DNA of 64,000 nt, taken from the NCBI RefSeq assembly GCF_000244955.1, contig NZ_CM001439.1:62001-126000 (forward strand), written 5' to 3'. Source of the stretch: Saccharomonospora marina XMU15 (GTDB lineage: Bacteria > Actinomycetota > Actinomycetes > Mycobacteriales > Pseudonocardiaceae). Of the stretch, positions 55,710-63,998 are shown in pieces. The stretch's first letter is position 1; every line of letters starts with the position of its first letter. A program made the translations under genes and the position numbers. Below the pieces are notes generated by a model, which was given only the letters and a program-made list of their open reading frames with translations, searched no databases and was not told the DNA's origin.

Positions 55710-56486
55710 CTAGCTCGTCGCGGCTCCCGCAGTGGCGTCAAGCCGGAACTTGGCCAGTGCGCTTTCGAAGGTCTCCTGTTCGTGGGCGGAGACCAGCGTC
55801 TCGGCCACATCCCGCAGTTTCGTGTTGGTGTTCTGCGAGGCTCCCTTCAGCAGGCCGAAGCCGCCTTGGGCGTCGCAGCCGAAATGGCGCATCAGCAGGC
55901 CCTGGGCCTGCCCGATCGTCTGCCGGGTCTCCAGCGCAACCTTGAGCTGGTCCACCAGAGCGCGGCTGTCGTGGAACAGCTGCGCGTTGTCGAACACCAC
56001 GCCGGCGTGCACCGTCAGCAGCAGCACGACATCGTGCACGGTCTCGTCGAACCGGTGCGGCTCATCGGAGAACACCGTCAGTACCGCCGACCCGCCGCGA
56101 CGGCGGGTCGGCACCGGCAACACCAGGACACTGCGATAGCCCTGTTCGGCCAGGCGAGCACTGAACCCTGGCCACCGCTGATCCGTGCGTGTGTCGTCCA
56201 CCCGGCGGGGTTCGCGATACCGCAACGCTTCCACGAGCGGGCCGTCACCGGTCAGCATGTCCCGTGTGGGCGCCGCTGCACCCGGCGTCGCGCAGGCCGC
56301 CAAAACTTCCGGTTGCTCGGCCCGCGCGCCGGTGACGGTGACGGTGGCCGCCGCGCAGCCCGGCACGGTGCGCAGCACCCGCTCGGCAAAGCGCCCCAGT
56401 GCGCCCGTCACGTCGTCGTCCTCGACCAGCCGCGACACCTCGGCCAGCTCCTGGGCGATGGTCAGCAGCTCGGTTTCGCCGGTCAT
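55710..56486 (-). CDS. GAF-ANTAR RNA-binding regulator
   Basis: 258 residues. The GAF domain is at about 20-180 (VTGALGRFAERVLRTVPGC, YRSVLVLPVPTRRRGGSAVLTVFSD). The C-terminal ANTAR domain is at about 190-250 (LVDQLKVALETRQTIGQAQGLLMRHFGCDAQ, three-helix RNA-binding module). ANTAR proteins bind two-hexaloop RNA hairpins and prevent termination. It was started at the ATG with AAAGGGG upstream. A second, different GAF-ANTAR gene is at 60,940. Confidence 0.85.
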   Translation of the reverse strand: MTGETELLTIAQELAEVSRLVEDDDVTGALGRFAERVLRTVPGCAAATVTVTGARAEQPEVLAACATPGAAAPTRDMLTGDGPLVEALRYREPRRVDDTRTDQRWPGFSARLAEQGYRSVLVLPVPTRRRGGSAVLTVFSDEPHRFDETVHDVVLLLTVHAGVVFDNAQLFHDSRALVDQLKVALETRQTIGQAQGLLMRHFGCDAQGGFGLLKGASQNTNTKLRDVAETLVSAHEQETFESALAKFRLDATAGAATS

Positions 56487-56967
56487 GCGCACAAACCCCT
56501 TTGTCGCGGCAACGGCCATGGTCACGCGGACTCACCCCGGCCTGCCGCGGGAGCGCCGGAGGCGACCTTCATCGCATCCGATGCTGCGCTGCTGAACACC
56601 GACCGTCGATGACCGTATCGAATGATCGAGGTCGCCCCCGACGACCCCAAGTCTGGCACCGCCCGCGCCGACCGCAACCCCCGTCCAGCTCCGCCATGAC
56701 AGTGCCTCGCCCTCTGGAAAGCGGGCACCCACCGCCACTAGCATGACCTCAGCTCGCGGTTGTGCAGTCAGCCGGGACGTGCTGCAAATCCACTCAGGTG
56801 GAGCAGGACAACCAGGCCCATCCGCACCTGCGACGGCTCGCGCACCGTACGACCCGCGCGGGCCACGGCCGGCGTCCCTCCGCCGCATCGCGAGACGGAG
56901 GTCTGGCCGTGTCTCCTGCCCACCCGCTGCCGCCGCGACGTCCCAGCCGACCTCCCTGGGGCGTGTC

Positions 56968-57480
56968 ATGACCGACCGCCTCATTCGGCCGCCCGGCGCC
57001 GGTGAGCCCGACCACCCGGACCACGCGCCCGCCGGCCACAGCAGGTGTCCCGCGTTCCGGGTTGCGCTGAGCAGCCCCACACCCACCGCGCTGCTCGCCG
57101 AGGTTCACGGCGAGCTGGATCTCCTCACCGCGCCCCACCTGCGGACCCGGCTCAGCCACGCCCTGACCAGCACCGAGCACACCGTGCTCGTCACGGACCT
57201 AACCGACGTGCGGTTCCTGGGCGCCGCCGGCATCAGCGCGCTCCTGCAGGCCCGCGAGCACGCACACCGGCACCGGATCGCGTTCCGGGTCGTCGCCACC
57301 CACCGGCCGGTACTCCTGCCGCTGACCCTGCTCGACCTGACCACCACGTTCGACGTCCACCCCAGCCGTGCCCAGGCCCTGGCCGCACCGTCCTACCCCG
57401 CAGGCAACGGCCGCGTCCGGCGCGAACAACCACCGAACCCGGACGGTGGCGAGCCAGGCTCAGAAGGCCACGGCCCCTGA
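56968..57480 (+). CDS. STAS-domain anti-anti-sigma factor
   Basis: 170 residues. The STAS domain is at about 35-130: ALLAEVHGELDLLTAPHLRTRL, VLVTDLTDVRFLGAAGISALLQA. The usual phospho-Ser position is Leu-Gly (F-L-G-A-A-G where D-S-S-G is common), so control by phosphorylation may be lost. The N-terminus is Pro-rich and the C-terminus disordered. It would bind an anti-sigma factor and free a stress sigma factor; no sigma or anti-sigma gene is seen in the window. Confidence 0.8.
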   Translation: MTDRLIRPPGAGEPDHPDHAPAGHSRCPAFRVALSSPTPTALLAEVHGELDLLTAPHLRTRLSHALTSTEHTVLVTDLTDVRFLGAAGISALLQAREHAHRHRIAFRVVATHRPVLLPLTLLDLTTTFDVHPSRAQALAAPSYPAGNGRVRREQPPNPDGGEPGSEGHGP

Positions 57481-57514
57481 CACGACCACGCGGCACGCGC
57501 GACGTGCCGGGCGA

Positions 57515-57841
57515 TCAGGGGTGCGTCGCGGCGTTCAGCCGGCTGCGTAACTCGGCGATCTGGGCGTGAGCGGAGGCGAGTTCGTCTTCCAGCGCGATGA
57601 TCCGGGCGCTCGCGACGATCCCGTGGCCGTCGTCGAGCAGACCGCGGATGCGCGCGGCGAGGTGCAGCTGGCGGCGGCTGTAGCGGCGGTGCCCACCACC
57701 GGAACGCTGCGGACGCACCAGCCCAGCGGCGTCCAGGCTGCGCAGGAACGCCTGCTGCACACCGAGCATCATCGCGGCCTGCCCCGTGGTGTACGCCGGA
57801 TAGTCGACATCATCGAGATCGCGCAGATCAGTCCTGGTCAC
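57515..57841 (-). CDS. MerR-family regulator, HspR-like
   Basis: 108 residues from a GTG with GGGAGG upstream. The winged helix has TGQAAMMLGVQQAFLRSLDAAGLV (about 18-41) and the wing SGGGHRRYSRR (47-57), as in HspR. This is followed by GIVASARIIALEDELASAHAQIAEL, which matches the HspR helix that contacts the repressor partner. It ends soon after, without the longer C-terminal tail of HspR. Together with the HAIR site 2.8 kb away, it is the best repressor candidate in the window for the heat-shock genes. Confidence 0.72.
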   Translation of the reverse strand: MTRTDLRDLDDVDYPAYTTGQAAMMLGVQQAFLRSLDAAGLVRPQRSGGGHRRYSRRQLHLAARIRGLLDDGHGIVASARIIALEDELASAHAQIAELRSRLNAATHP

Positions 57842-57922
57842 GAGCGGGCCTCCCACGGACACCACGGGTCGACCTGACCCTCACCCGACACTCTCCGAAC
57901 CACAGTACCTCCAGCGACACCT

Positions 57923-57950
57923 TGACATAATCTACAGTGCGCGCTACAAG
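57923..57950 (+). promoter_or_regulatory. possible plus-strand promoter before the 58,000 frame
   Basis: TTGACA (57,923-57,928), a 16-nt spacer and TACAAG (57,945-57,950), about 50 nt before the ATG at 58,000. Inside the spacer, CTACA is repeated directly after 7 nt, which could be a regulator site. Confidence 0.35.
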
Positions 57951-57999
57951 AAAAGTATCGGTCAGAACCTGGTGAACGCACAGCTGGGGAGTGATCGAG

Positions 58000-58752
58000 A
58001 TGGACGGCACGCGCATGACCCGCAAGGCGGGAACCGACCTCGCGTGGCCCCTGGAGGTCGGGCCGGCTCGCTTCGCCGACCTGATCTGCGCGGAGCCTGG
58101 GTGGGTGCGCGCGGAGTTCGACGCGATCGTCGCCGCCAACTTCGGCTCCTCCGCGACGCGGCCTCTCCCGCCGCGAGACCAGCCACCAGGACCAGCGCCA
58201 GCACGCCACCACCGCGGCGACGAGACGTCGCGCTGCGATCCACCGTCCCGCGCTGTCAGCGGTGATCTCGCGCGGACCGCGCGGCGAGTCGGAGCTCGCG
58301 AACGGTCTCCTCCGCCCTCCGCGATGCCGCGTCGACCGCGCGGACCCTCTTCCTGGATCGCAGCACCAGCGAACGCGAAGGAGGTGGTAGCGACACGACC
58401 GTACCGGGGATGTCCTCGTGCGAACCTGCCCGTGGCGGCCGGCTCTCGTCGTTGGCTGGCACCACATCCCCCGCGAGGGAATGCCAGCACCGCGTCTCGT
58501 GACGCAACCTACCGACCCGCCACGGCCAGCACCGGTCACGGTCGTCGTTGCGAACAGCATCCACCCTTCCTCGATCATGAGTCCGCGAGGCCCGCCACTG
58601 CATCGCCAGGGGCGGGCCTCGGCGTGTCCGGGCACCACCCAGGTCCCCCTCGCCTTCGTCGCCGAAGTTGTGGTCACGGGAACAGAAAAGCTGAGTGGAC
58701 CGTTAGCAAGATTGAACGGCGAGGGCTGCGGCCCCCGTCCGATCGGAACTGA
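58000..58752 (+). CDS. hypothetical, convincing only in its first 50 codons
   Basis: The ATG has GGGGAG 7 nt upstream. The first 50 residues ([36 protein letters not shown]) have very high third-position GC and look like a real, conserved domain. After about residue 55 the frame becomes Pro/Arg-rich with lower third-position GC and no structure, down to the stop at 58,752. The gene probably ended earlier and is now damaged, or it is a short gene whose real end has been lost through a frameshift. No function can be given. Confidence 0.35.
   Translation: MDGTRMTRKAGTDLAWPLEVGPARFADLICAEPGWVRAEFDAIVAANFGSSATRPLPPRDQPPGPAPARHHRGDETSRCDPPSRAVSGDLARTARRVGARERSPPPSAMPRRPRGPSSWIAAPANAKEVVATRPYRGCPRANLPVAAGSRRWLAPHPPRGNASTASRDATYRPATASTGHGRRCEQHPPFLDHESARPATASPGAGLGVSGHHPGPPRLRRRSCGHGNRKAEWTVSKIERRGLRPPSDRN
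58586..58621 (+). terminator. strong hairpin, possible terminator
   Basis: CGAGGCCCGCC (58,586-58,596) pairs with GGCGGGCCTCG (58,611-58,621), an 11-bp perfect stem with a 14-nt loop, about 170 nt before the next hsp20. It would end transcription from upstream; no U-run follows, as is usual in high-GC actinomycetes. Confidence 0.5.
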
Positions 58753-58792
58753 TCTGATCGACAACCTGATTGGTGTGGAAGGAGACTGTGAC

Positions 58793-59224
58793 ATGTTGAT
58801 GCGTACCGACCCGTTCCGCGAGCTCGACCGGCTGACCGAACAGTTCTTCGGCGCCAACGGAACCGCGGCCCGTCCCGCGGCCATGCCGATGGACGCCTAC
58901 CGCACCGGGGACGAGTACGTGGTCGCGTTCGACCTGCCCGGCGTCAGCCCGGACTCGGTCGAGGTGAACGTCGAGAAGAACGTGCTGACCGTCAAGGCCG
59001 AACGCCCCGGCCAGACCGAGGAGCACGTGGAGTACCAGGTCGCCGAGCGGCCCCGCGGCGTGTTCAGCCGGCAGCTGTTCCTGGGCGAGGCCCTGGACAC
59101 CGACCACATCCAGGCCGGCTACGAGGCCGGTGTGCTGACGCTGCGGATCCCGGTCGCCGAGAAGGCCAAGCCCCGCAAGATCGCCATCAGCGCCGGCAGC
59201 GGCAGCAAGCAGATCAACGCCTGA
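58793..59224 (+). CDS. small heat-shock protein, Hsp20 family
   Basis: 143 residues with a full alpha-crystallin domain (about 38-135: [48 protein letters not shown]). The N-terminus [14 protein letters not shown] is shared with the Hsp20 at 62,243, so these two are close paralogues; the one at 55,151 is distinct. GGAAGGAG precedes the ATG. TTAGCAA 84 nt upstream is shared with the 62,243 gene, but its meaning is unknown. Confidence 0.95.
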   Translation: MLMRTDPFRELDRLTEQFFGANGTAARPAAMPMDAYRTGDEYVVAFDLPGVSPDSVEVNVEKNVLTVKAERPGQTEEHVEYQVAERPRGVFSRQLFLGEALDTDHIQAGYEAGVLTLRIPVAEKAKPRKIAISAGSGSKQINA

Positions 59225-59320
59225 GCGCACGCCCTCGCCGGCCCGCCGACGCGCCCGGTCGGCGGGGTGTTTCCGGGACCGCGGCGGGGGAAGCCGACGA
59301 GTGCGGAAGGGAGGGAACCG

Positions 59321-59755
59321 ATGACCGACACCAGGCATGACGGCGCGGCGCCGACCGACGCAGCGCGGACCGAGGTGGCACGCGCCGACCGGACGCGGAT
59401 CGACGGATCGCGGATCGGCGGGGCGCTGGCCGATGCCCGGCGGCGGCTCGCCGATGCCGCCACCGCCCTGCGCACCGGTTCCCCTGGCGCGGCCGAGGTG
59501 TCCGCGGTGATCACCGGCACGCACGAAGTCACCACCACCCTGGCCGACCTGGTGCAGACCCTCATGGACCACACCCCGGCCCTCGCCGAGCGGCACGGCC
59601 CGCAGGTCAGCAACGAGATCCACGCCGACCTGCGGGCCCTGCACGGCTGCCTGACCACCGGCGCGCTGCTGCTCGCCCCCGCCCTCGACGACCTGGCCGA
59701 GACCGGCCCAGACCGCGACGGGACGGCTCCGCGACGACGGGAGGAATCACGATGA
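59321..59755 (+). CDS. hypothetical helical protein
   Basis: 144 residues with GGAGG upstream. The central part is helical (IGGALADARRRLADAATALRTG, VTTTLADLVQTLMDHTPALAERHG). It looks like a small all-alpha bundle with no known motif. It ends in an ATGA overlap with the next small gene and may belong to an operon with 59,752-60,731. Confidence 0.6.
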   Translation: MTDTRHDGAAPTDAARTEVARADRTRIDGSRIGGALADARRRLADAATALRTGSPGAAEVSAVITGTHEVTTTLADLVQTLMDHTPALAERHGPQVSNEIHADLRALHGCLTTGALLLAPALDDLAETGPDRDGTAPRRREESR

Positions 59756-59946
59756 GCCTGGACAAGCCCTGGAACGACGTGGCCGACCAGCTGCGCCCCG
59801 CCCGACCCGACCTGGAGGATGAGCCCGGCGCGGACCCGCTCACCGAGCCGATCGACGTCGTTGAGGCCGATCCGGCCGACGTGGCCGATCAGCGGCGCGT
59901 CGTGCCCCTGCCCGACGAGCCCGCCGACGACCAGTCCTGGCCGTAA
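59752..59946 (+). CDS. small acidic hypothetical protein
   Basis: 64 residues, Asp/Glu/Pro-rich (PDLEDEPGADPLTEPIDVVEADP), probably disordered. It starts at an ATGA overlap with the previous gene, which is the main support. No family recognised. Confidence 0.5.
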   Translation: MSLDKPWNDVADQLRPARPDLEDEPGADPLTEPIDVVEADPADVADQRRVVPLPDEPADDQSWP

Positions 59947-59964
59947 TCGACGGGAGCGCCTGCG

Positions 59965-60387
59965 ATGCCCCAGTCCCGCACTCGTTCAGGATCACCGCCC
60001 GGCGCGTCGCTGGCCGCCGCGCTGACGAGGGTCACCGAGGCCGTGCAGCACGCGGTAGACCACCGCGTGACAGCAGGCCGCGGGCCCGACCCTGCCGGCC
60101 TGCGCGAGGAGACCTGGCAGCTGATCCACCTGCTCGGCGCTCTGGGTGACCTGGCCGCAGCGCTGGCACCGCAGGTCGGCGGCTATCCCGAGCGGTATCG
60201 GCTGCATGCCGACGACGATGTCGACCCGGCCGAGCACGTCGCCCGCACCTGCCGGGAACTGGCCGCGCTGCGCCACGCGTTGGGCGAGGCGGAAGGTGCC
60301 GCCCGCGAGGTCTACACCGCCGTCAGCCATTTGCACGCCGTGCCCGAGGACACCACGGGAACGGCGAGCAGGGCCGACCATCCCTGA
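59965..60387 (+). CDS. hypothetical helical protein
   Basis: 140 residues, nearly all helical (SLAAALTRVTEAVQHAVDHRV, WQLIHLLGALGDLAAALAPQV, ARTCRELAALRHALGEAEGAAREVYTAV regions). Similar in style to the protein at 59,321, so the two may be distantly related. It lies 8 nt before the J-domain gene and is likely cotranscribed. Confidence 0.6.
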   Translation: MPQSRTRSGSPPGASLAAALTRVTEAVQHAVDHRVTAGRGPDPAGLREETWQLIHLLGALGDLAAALAPQVGGYPERYRLHADDDVDPAEHVARTCRELAALRHALGEAEGAAREVYTAVSHLHAVPEDTTGTASRADHP

Positions 60388-60395
60388 CGGAGCGG

Positions 60396-60731
60396 ATGAC
60401 CATGTCACCGTCACCGGTACCCGATCCGTACGAGGTACTCGGCGTCTCGTGGGAGGCGACGCCGAGCGAGATCGCCGCGGCCTACCGGGCTCTGGTGCGC
60501 CACCTGCACCCTGACGCCGCGCACGCACCCGCCGATCCGGCACGCCTGACCGAGGTGCTCGCCGCCTACGCCGAGCTGCGCGATCCACGCCGACGCGCGA
60601 CCGACGACCGCGACCGTCCCGCCCCGCCACCAGGTCGAGAGCCCATCTCCATTCCTGTGCGGGTCCACCGCCGCGGTGCACGCAGCCAACCCGACCTCCG
60701 AGTCGGCCCCGTCCGCCGCCACCTCCACTGA
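60396..60731 (+). CDS. short J-domain protein
   Basis: 111 residues. A J domain fills residues about 9-68 (DPYEVLGVSWEATPSEIAAAYRAL, HLHPDAA with the HPD loop, LAAYAELRDPRRR). The rest is a basic, disordered tail. It has no client-binding domain, so it would stimulate DnaK at a specific place or act with the helical proteins next to it. Confidence 0.85.
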   Translation: MTMSPSPVPDPYEVLGVSWEATPSEIAAAYRALVRHLHPDAAHAPADPARLTEVLAAYAELRDPRRRATDDRDRPAPPPGREPISIPVRVHRRGARSQPDLRVGPVRRHLH

Positions 60732-60939
60732 CCGCACGACCGACCGCCTCCGCACCCGCATGCACCGGATCCGCGACTCGATGCCCGGCAGGCGTGTCAC
60801 CACCGGTTCCCGCAGGTCATGTGCATCGACTGCGCTGGCGCACAGGATGCACCCCAGAGTTTCATGGGTAACCGGCGGCCTGACGGGATACCCGAGGTAG
60901 TCAGGCGTTGCGACGCCCGGCAGCCGGCGAGAGGCAATC

Positions 60940-61668
60940 ATGGACCGCGCACGGGACCAGACGTGGCCACAGGTGCTGGACGAGGTCACCGGCGCATTGG
61001 AAAGCCTGACCGCGGCATTGGGCAGCGTGGACGACTTCACTGTCTTGCTGCAGCAGGTGTGTGCCCAGGTCACCAAGGCCGTACCGGGCGTGGATGAGGC
61101 GACTGTGACCCTGCTCGACGATGGCAACGCCCGGACCGCGGCCACGACCAGCGACGTCGTCGCCGGCCTCGACGGTGACCAGTACGCCCTCGGACACGGA
61201 CCCTGCCTCGACGCCGCGCGATCAGGCACCCTGGTGCGCGTGTCGATCGCCCAGGCCCGTGACCGCTGGCCGGACTTCGCCCGCGACGCCACCGAGGCGG
61301 GATACGCAAGCTTCCTGTCCGCGCCGATCGTCATCGACGACGGGCACGCCGGCGCGGTGAACTGCTACAGCACCCACGCCCACGGCTTCGCCGAACTGGA
61401 CGAGAAACTGCTCGACCTCTACACCAGCGCCGTCACCGCGGCTCTGCGCGTCTACCACCGCTACCAACACGCCCGCCACACCGCCGAGCACTTGCGGACC
61501 GCGCTGGAGAGCCGGGCAGTGATCGACCAGGCCAAAGGCATCCTCATGGCGGTCAACCGGATCGACGCCGACCAGGCATTCACCCTGCTGGTCGAGCAAT
61601 CCCAACGCGACAACATCAAGCTGCGCGACCTCGCCACCCGATTCGTCGCGCACGTCACCAGCGCATGA
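60940..61668 (+). CDS. GAF-ANTAR RNA-binding regulator
   Basis: 242 residues. GAF domain about 20-170 (YALGHGPCLDAARSGTLVRV, YASFLSAPIVIDDGHAGAVNCYS, with the Cys residues that are often seen in GAF domains). ANTAR domain about 180-240 (LRTALESRAVIDQAKGILMAVNRIDADQAF, LLVEQSQRDNIKLRDLATRFV). It should act as an antiterminator like the one at 55,710, though the two are not close paralogues. Confidence 0.88.
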   Translation: MDRARDQTWPQVLDEVTGALESLTAALGSVDDFTVLLQQVCAQVTKAVPGVDEATVTLLDDGNARTAATTSDVVAGLDGDQYALGHGPCLDAARSGTLVRVSIAQARDRWPDFARDATEAGYASFLSAPIVIDDGHAGAVNCYSTHAHGFAELDEKLLDLYTSAVTAALRVYHRYQHARHTAEHLRTALESRAVIDQAKGILMAVNRIDADQAFTLLVEQSQRDNIKLRDLATRFVAHVTSA

Positions 61669-62242
61669 TCCCCGACGAGGCGGTGATCGTCGTCAGCCAG
61701 CACACCGGTTGCCCACCGACCGCTTCGGCGAGCAGCTGCTGGGTGGTGCGCAGCGCGGCAGCCAGCCGCGTGCGCCGGTCCCTCCAAGTCGTCGACGCGA
61801 CGCTGGGTAGATCTCCACCCCACCTATGCTCTCGCACTCACCGCACAACCCACCCCCGCATGCCTGACCACCGTCTGGCCACCCGTCCACGCAGGCGCAC
61901 ACCGTCACACCTGCCCAGGCTCGGCAGGACAGCGAGTGCGCGCCGCCGGTCAACCGTGCGGCCCTGCCAGATCAGGACGGTCCGCGGTGCTGATGTGCGC
62001 TTGCGCCTGATTCCCGAGTCGACAGGCCGTTCCAGCACTGCCGTCACACCACCCTTGAACTGCACCTTCATACTTCAATCCATTTAGCAATAGATCGACG
62101 CGTGAACTACATCACATAGGGAACATGGGTGAGTAGTAGTGCGTTGCTAGGGATGTCAGCGACGTGATGGTGCTGACGCGACGCGGTTGTCCGCGACGCG
62201 AGGCACACAGACACCAGACACGAAGGGAAGGAGGAGAACGCC
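61669..62242. other. intergenic region before the third hsp20
   Basis: 574 nt. Frames on both strands are short and without family features. The part 62,050-62,160 is clearly AT-richer and must hold the hsp20 promoter, with a Crp-like site at 62,101-62,116 and TTAGCAA at 62,084-62,090. Nothing else could be supported. Confidence 0.4.
62101..62116 (+). promoter_or_regulatory. near-consensus Crp-type palindrome upstream of hsp20
   Basis: CGTGA-ACTACA-TCACA, one base from TGTGA-N6-TCACA, 126 nt before the hsp20 ATG. It resembles the perfect site at 54,997-55,012 upstream of a different hsp20, including the CACATCACA / TACATCACA half, so a shared Crp-family regulator is plausible. Confidence 0.5.
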
Positions 62243-62692
62243 ATGCTGATGCGTACTGACCCGTTCCAGGCGCTGGACCGGTTGACCCAGCAGTGGTTCG
62301 GCAGTGGCTTCGGCGGCGGCCTGTCGCGGTCGGCGGTCATGCCGATGGATGCCTACCGCTCCGGCGATGAGTTCGTGGTGCACTTCGACCTGCCCGGCGT
62401 GAGCCCAGAGTCCATCGATGTCGATGTGCAGAACAATGTGCTGACGGTCAAGGCGCAGCGCACCACGGTCCTCGACAAGAACGGCGAGAAGGTCGAGACG
62501 ATCATCAGTGAGCGGCCGACCGGCACGTTCAGCCGGCAGCTGTTCCTGGGTGACACCCTCGACACCGGCAACATCCAGGCCGGCTACGACGCCGGGGTCC
62601 TGACCCTGCGCATCCCGGTCGCCGAGCAGGCCAAGCCGCGCAAGATCGCCATCACCAGCGGCACCGGGGAACGCCAGGCGATCAACGCCTGA
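62243..62692 (+). CDS. small heat-shock protein, Hsp20 family
   Basis: 149 residues, close paralogue of the protein at 58,793 (same N-terminus [16 protein letters not shown]). The alpha-crystallin domain is at about 38-140 ([30 protein letters not shown] region, [19 protein letters not shown]). It has an insertion of a few residues (DKNGEKVETI) in the loop after the third strand. AAGGAAGGAGGAG precedes the ATG. Confidence 0.95.
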   Translation: MLMRTDPFQALDRLTQQWFGSGFGGGLSRSAVMPMDAYRSGDEFVVHFDLPGVSPESIDVDVQNNVLTVKAQRTTVLDKNGEKVETIISERPTGTFSRQLFLGDTLDTGNIQAGYDAGVLTLRIPVAEQAKPRKIAITSGTGERQAINA

Positions 62693-62861
62693 CCCCGGTC
62701 GCCGCGCTGCGGTGATGTCCGGCGCTCACCTCAGTGCACGTGGTGACGCGGTCATCGACGCCTGGGTGCCCCTGACCCTTTCCGGCGCCCTGGCGCGAGC
62801 CGCCCGGCGTCCTGTCGACGCGGCAGCACGGGTGAGTGCCGACCGTCCCGTCTCTTTCGAG

Positions 62862-62902
62862 CCGGTCGTCGTGCGCGGTATTTGGCCGCGCACGACGACC
62901 GG
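62862..62902 (+). terminator. 17-bp perfect hairpin between hsp20 and the DUF2905 gene
   Basis: CCGGTCGTCGTGCGCGG (62,862-62,878) and CCGCGCACGACGACCGG (62,886-62,902) form a perfect 17-bp stem around TATTTGG, followed by TTCTGTTCTGTT. It is the strongest hairpin in the window. It probably ends the hsp20 transcript and isolates the next gene. Confidence 0.75.
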
Positions 62903-62954
62903 TTCTGTTCTGTTGGTGGGGAACATCGGGAAGCGGTGGGAGGAGAGATCCACG

Positions 62955-63167
62955 ATGGGCACGAATATTGGGCCGTACGTGGTGGTGGCGGGGCTGGTGC
63001 TCGCCGTTGTCGGCGTGCTCGCGTGGACCGGTGGGCTGTCGTGGTTCGGTCGTCTCCCGGGCGACATCCGCCTCATCGGCGAGAACGTCCGCGTCTACGT
63101 GCCGCTCACGTCGATGCTGGTGGTGTCCGTCGTACTGTCTCTGGCCGTGACGCTGCTTCGCCGATGA
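62955..63167 (+). CDS. DUF2905 membrane protein
   Basis: 70 residues with two membrane helices (about 8-28 and 47-66) and the family motif GGLSWFGRLPGDIR in the loop between them. AGGAGAG lies upstream of the ATG. Function of DUF2905 is unknown; it is found in many bacteria as a small inner-membrane protein. Confidence 0.85.
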   Translation: MGTNIGPYVVVAGLVLAVVGVLAWTGGLSWFGRLPGDIRLIGENVRVYVPLTSMLVVSVVLSLAVTLLRR

Positions 63168-63221
63168 GGCTCGCGCCGACCGGCGCCGCGCCACCCGAAT
63201 CTTGTCAGGGAGGTGAGGATC

Positions 63222-63998
63222 ATGATTCCCGCTCGTGGTTGGGATCGGCTGCACGAACTGGAGCAGCGGTTCGCCGACCTCGGTGACCGTCTGGACGCGG
63301 ACTCCCCGGTGACCGAGGCACTGTCGGTGCTGCACGCGATCACACAGGAAATCGTGCAGCACGTCCCCGTGACGGGGGAAACACAGGCCATGGGGCACCA
63401 GGCGCCCGACGGCATCACCACGCAGGGCGTGACGCTGGAGGACGTCGCGAACCTGCACCGCAGCGCGCCACCGATGCAGGGCGCCCGCGAGTCCACTGGC
63501 CTGGCGGTAGGCACCCGAGCACCCGATTTCACGTTGCCAGACGCGAAGAACCGGCCGGTGAGGCTCGCTGACTTCCGCGGGCAACCGGTCCTGCTCGTGT
63601 TCTACCCGCTGGACTGGAGCCCCGGGTGCAGCCGGCAGCTGGAGCTCTACCAGCAGGAGCTGCCGGAGTTCGCCAGCCGGGGCGTGACCGTGCTCGGCAT
63701 CTCCGCGGACTCCCTCTACAGCCACGGCGCCTGGGCGGCCGTGCGCGGCATCACCTTCCCGCTGCTCGCGGACTTCCACCCCAAGGGTGAAGTCGCCCGC
63801 CGCTACCACGTCTGGCGCGAGTCCGACGGGTTCAGCGAACGCGCGCTCTACCTCGTCGACGCCGACGGGGTCATCCGCTACGCGCACGTCTCGCCACAGG
63901 TGGACCACATCCCGGACATCTACGAACTGTTCGACGCGCTCGACCAGGTAGCCCAGCAACCCGCGTCGCGCGAACCCCACGACCTGTCGAACCTGTGA
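63222..63998 (+). CDS. peroxiredoxin (AhpC/TSA-Bcp type) with N-terminal helical extension
   Basis: 258 residues. The thioredoxin-fold peroxiredoxin domain begins at about residue 97 (GTRAPDFTLPDAKNRPVRLADFRG) with the peroxidatic Cys136 in PLDWSPGCSRQ, where P-T/S-x-x-C is usual. LGISADS and FPLLADFHPKGEVARRY follow. The first 90 residues are an extra helical part (LHELEQRFADLGDRL) not normal in Bcp proteins. It reduces peroxides with a thiol partner. GGGAGGTGAGG precedes the ATG; a GTG 9 nt earlier is less likely. The stop is 2 nt before the window end. Confidence 0.88.
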   Translation: MIPARGWDRLHELEQRFADLGDRLDADSPVTEALSVLHAITQEIVQHVPVTGETQAMGHQAPDGITTQGVTLEDVANLHRSAPPMQGARESTGLAVGTRAPDFTLPDAKNRPVRLADFRGQPVLLVFYPLDWSPGCSRQLELYQQELPEFASRGVTVLGISADSLYSHGAWAAVRGITFPLLADFHPKGEVARRYHVWRESDGFSERALYLVDADGVIRYAHVSPQVDHIPDIYELFDALDQVAQQPASREPHDLSNL

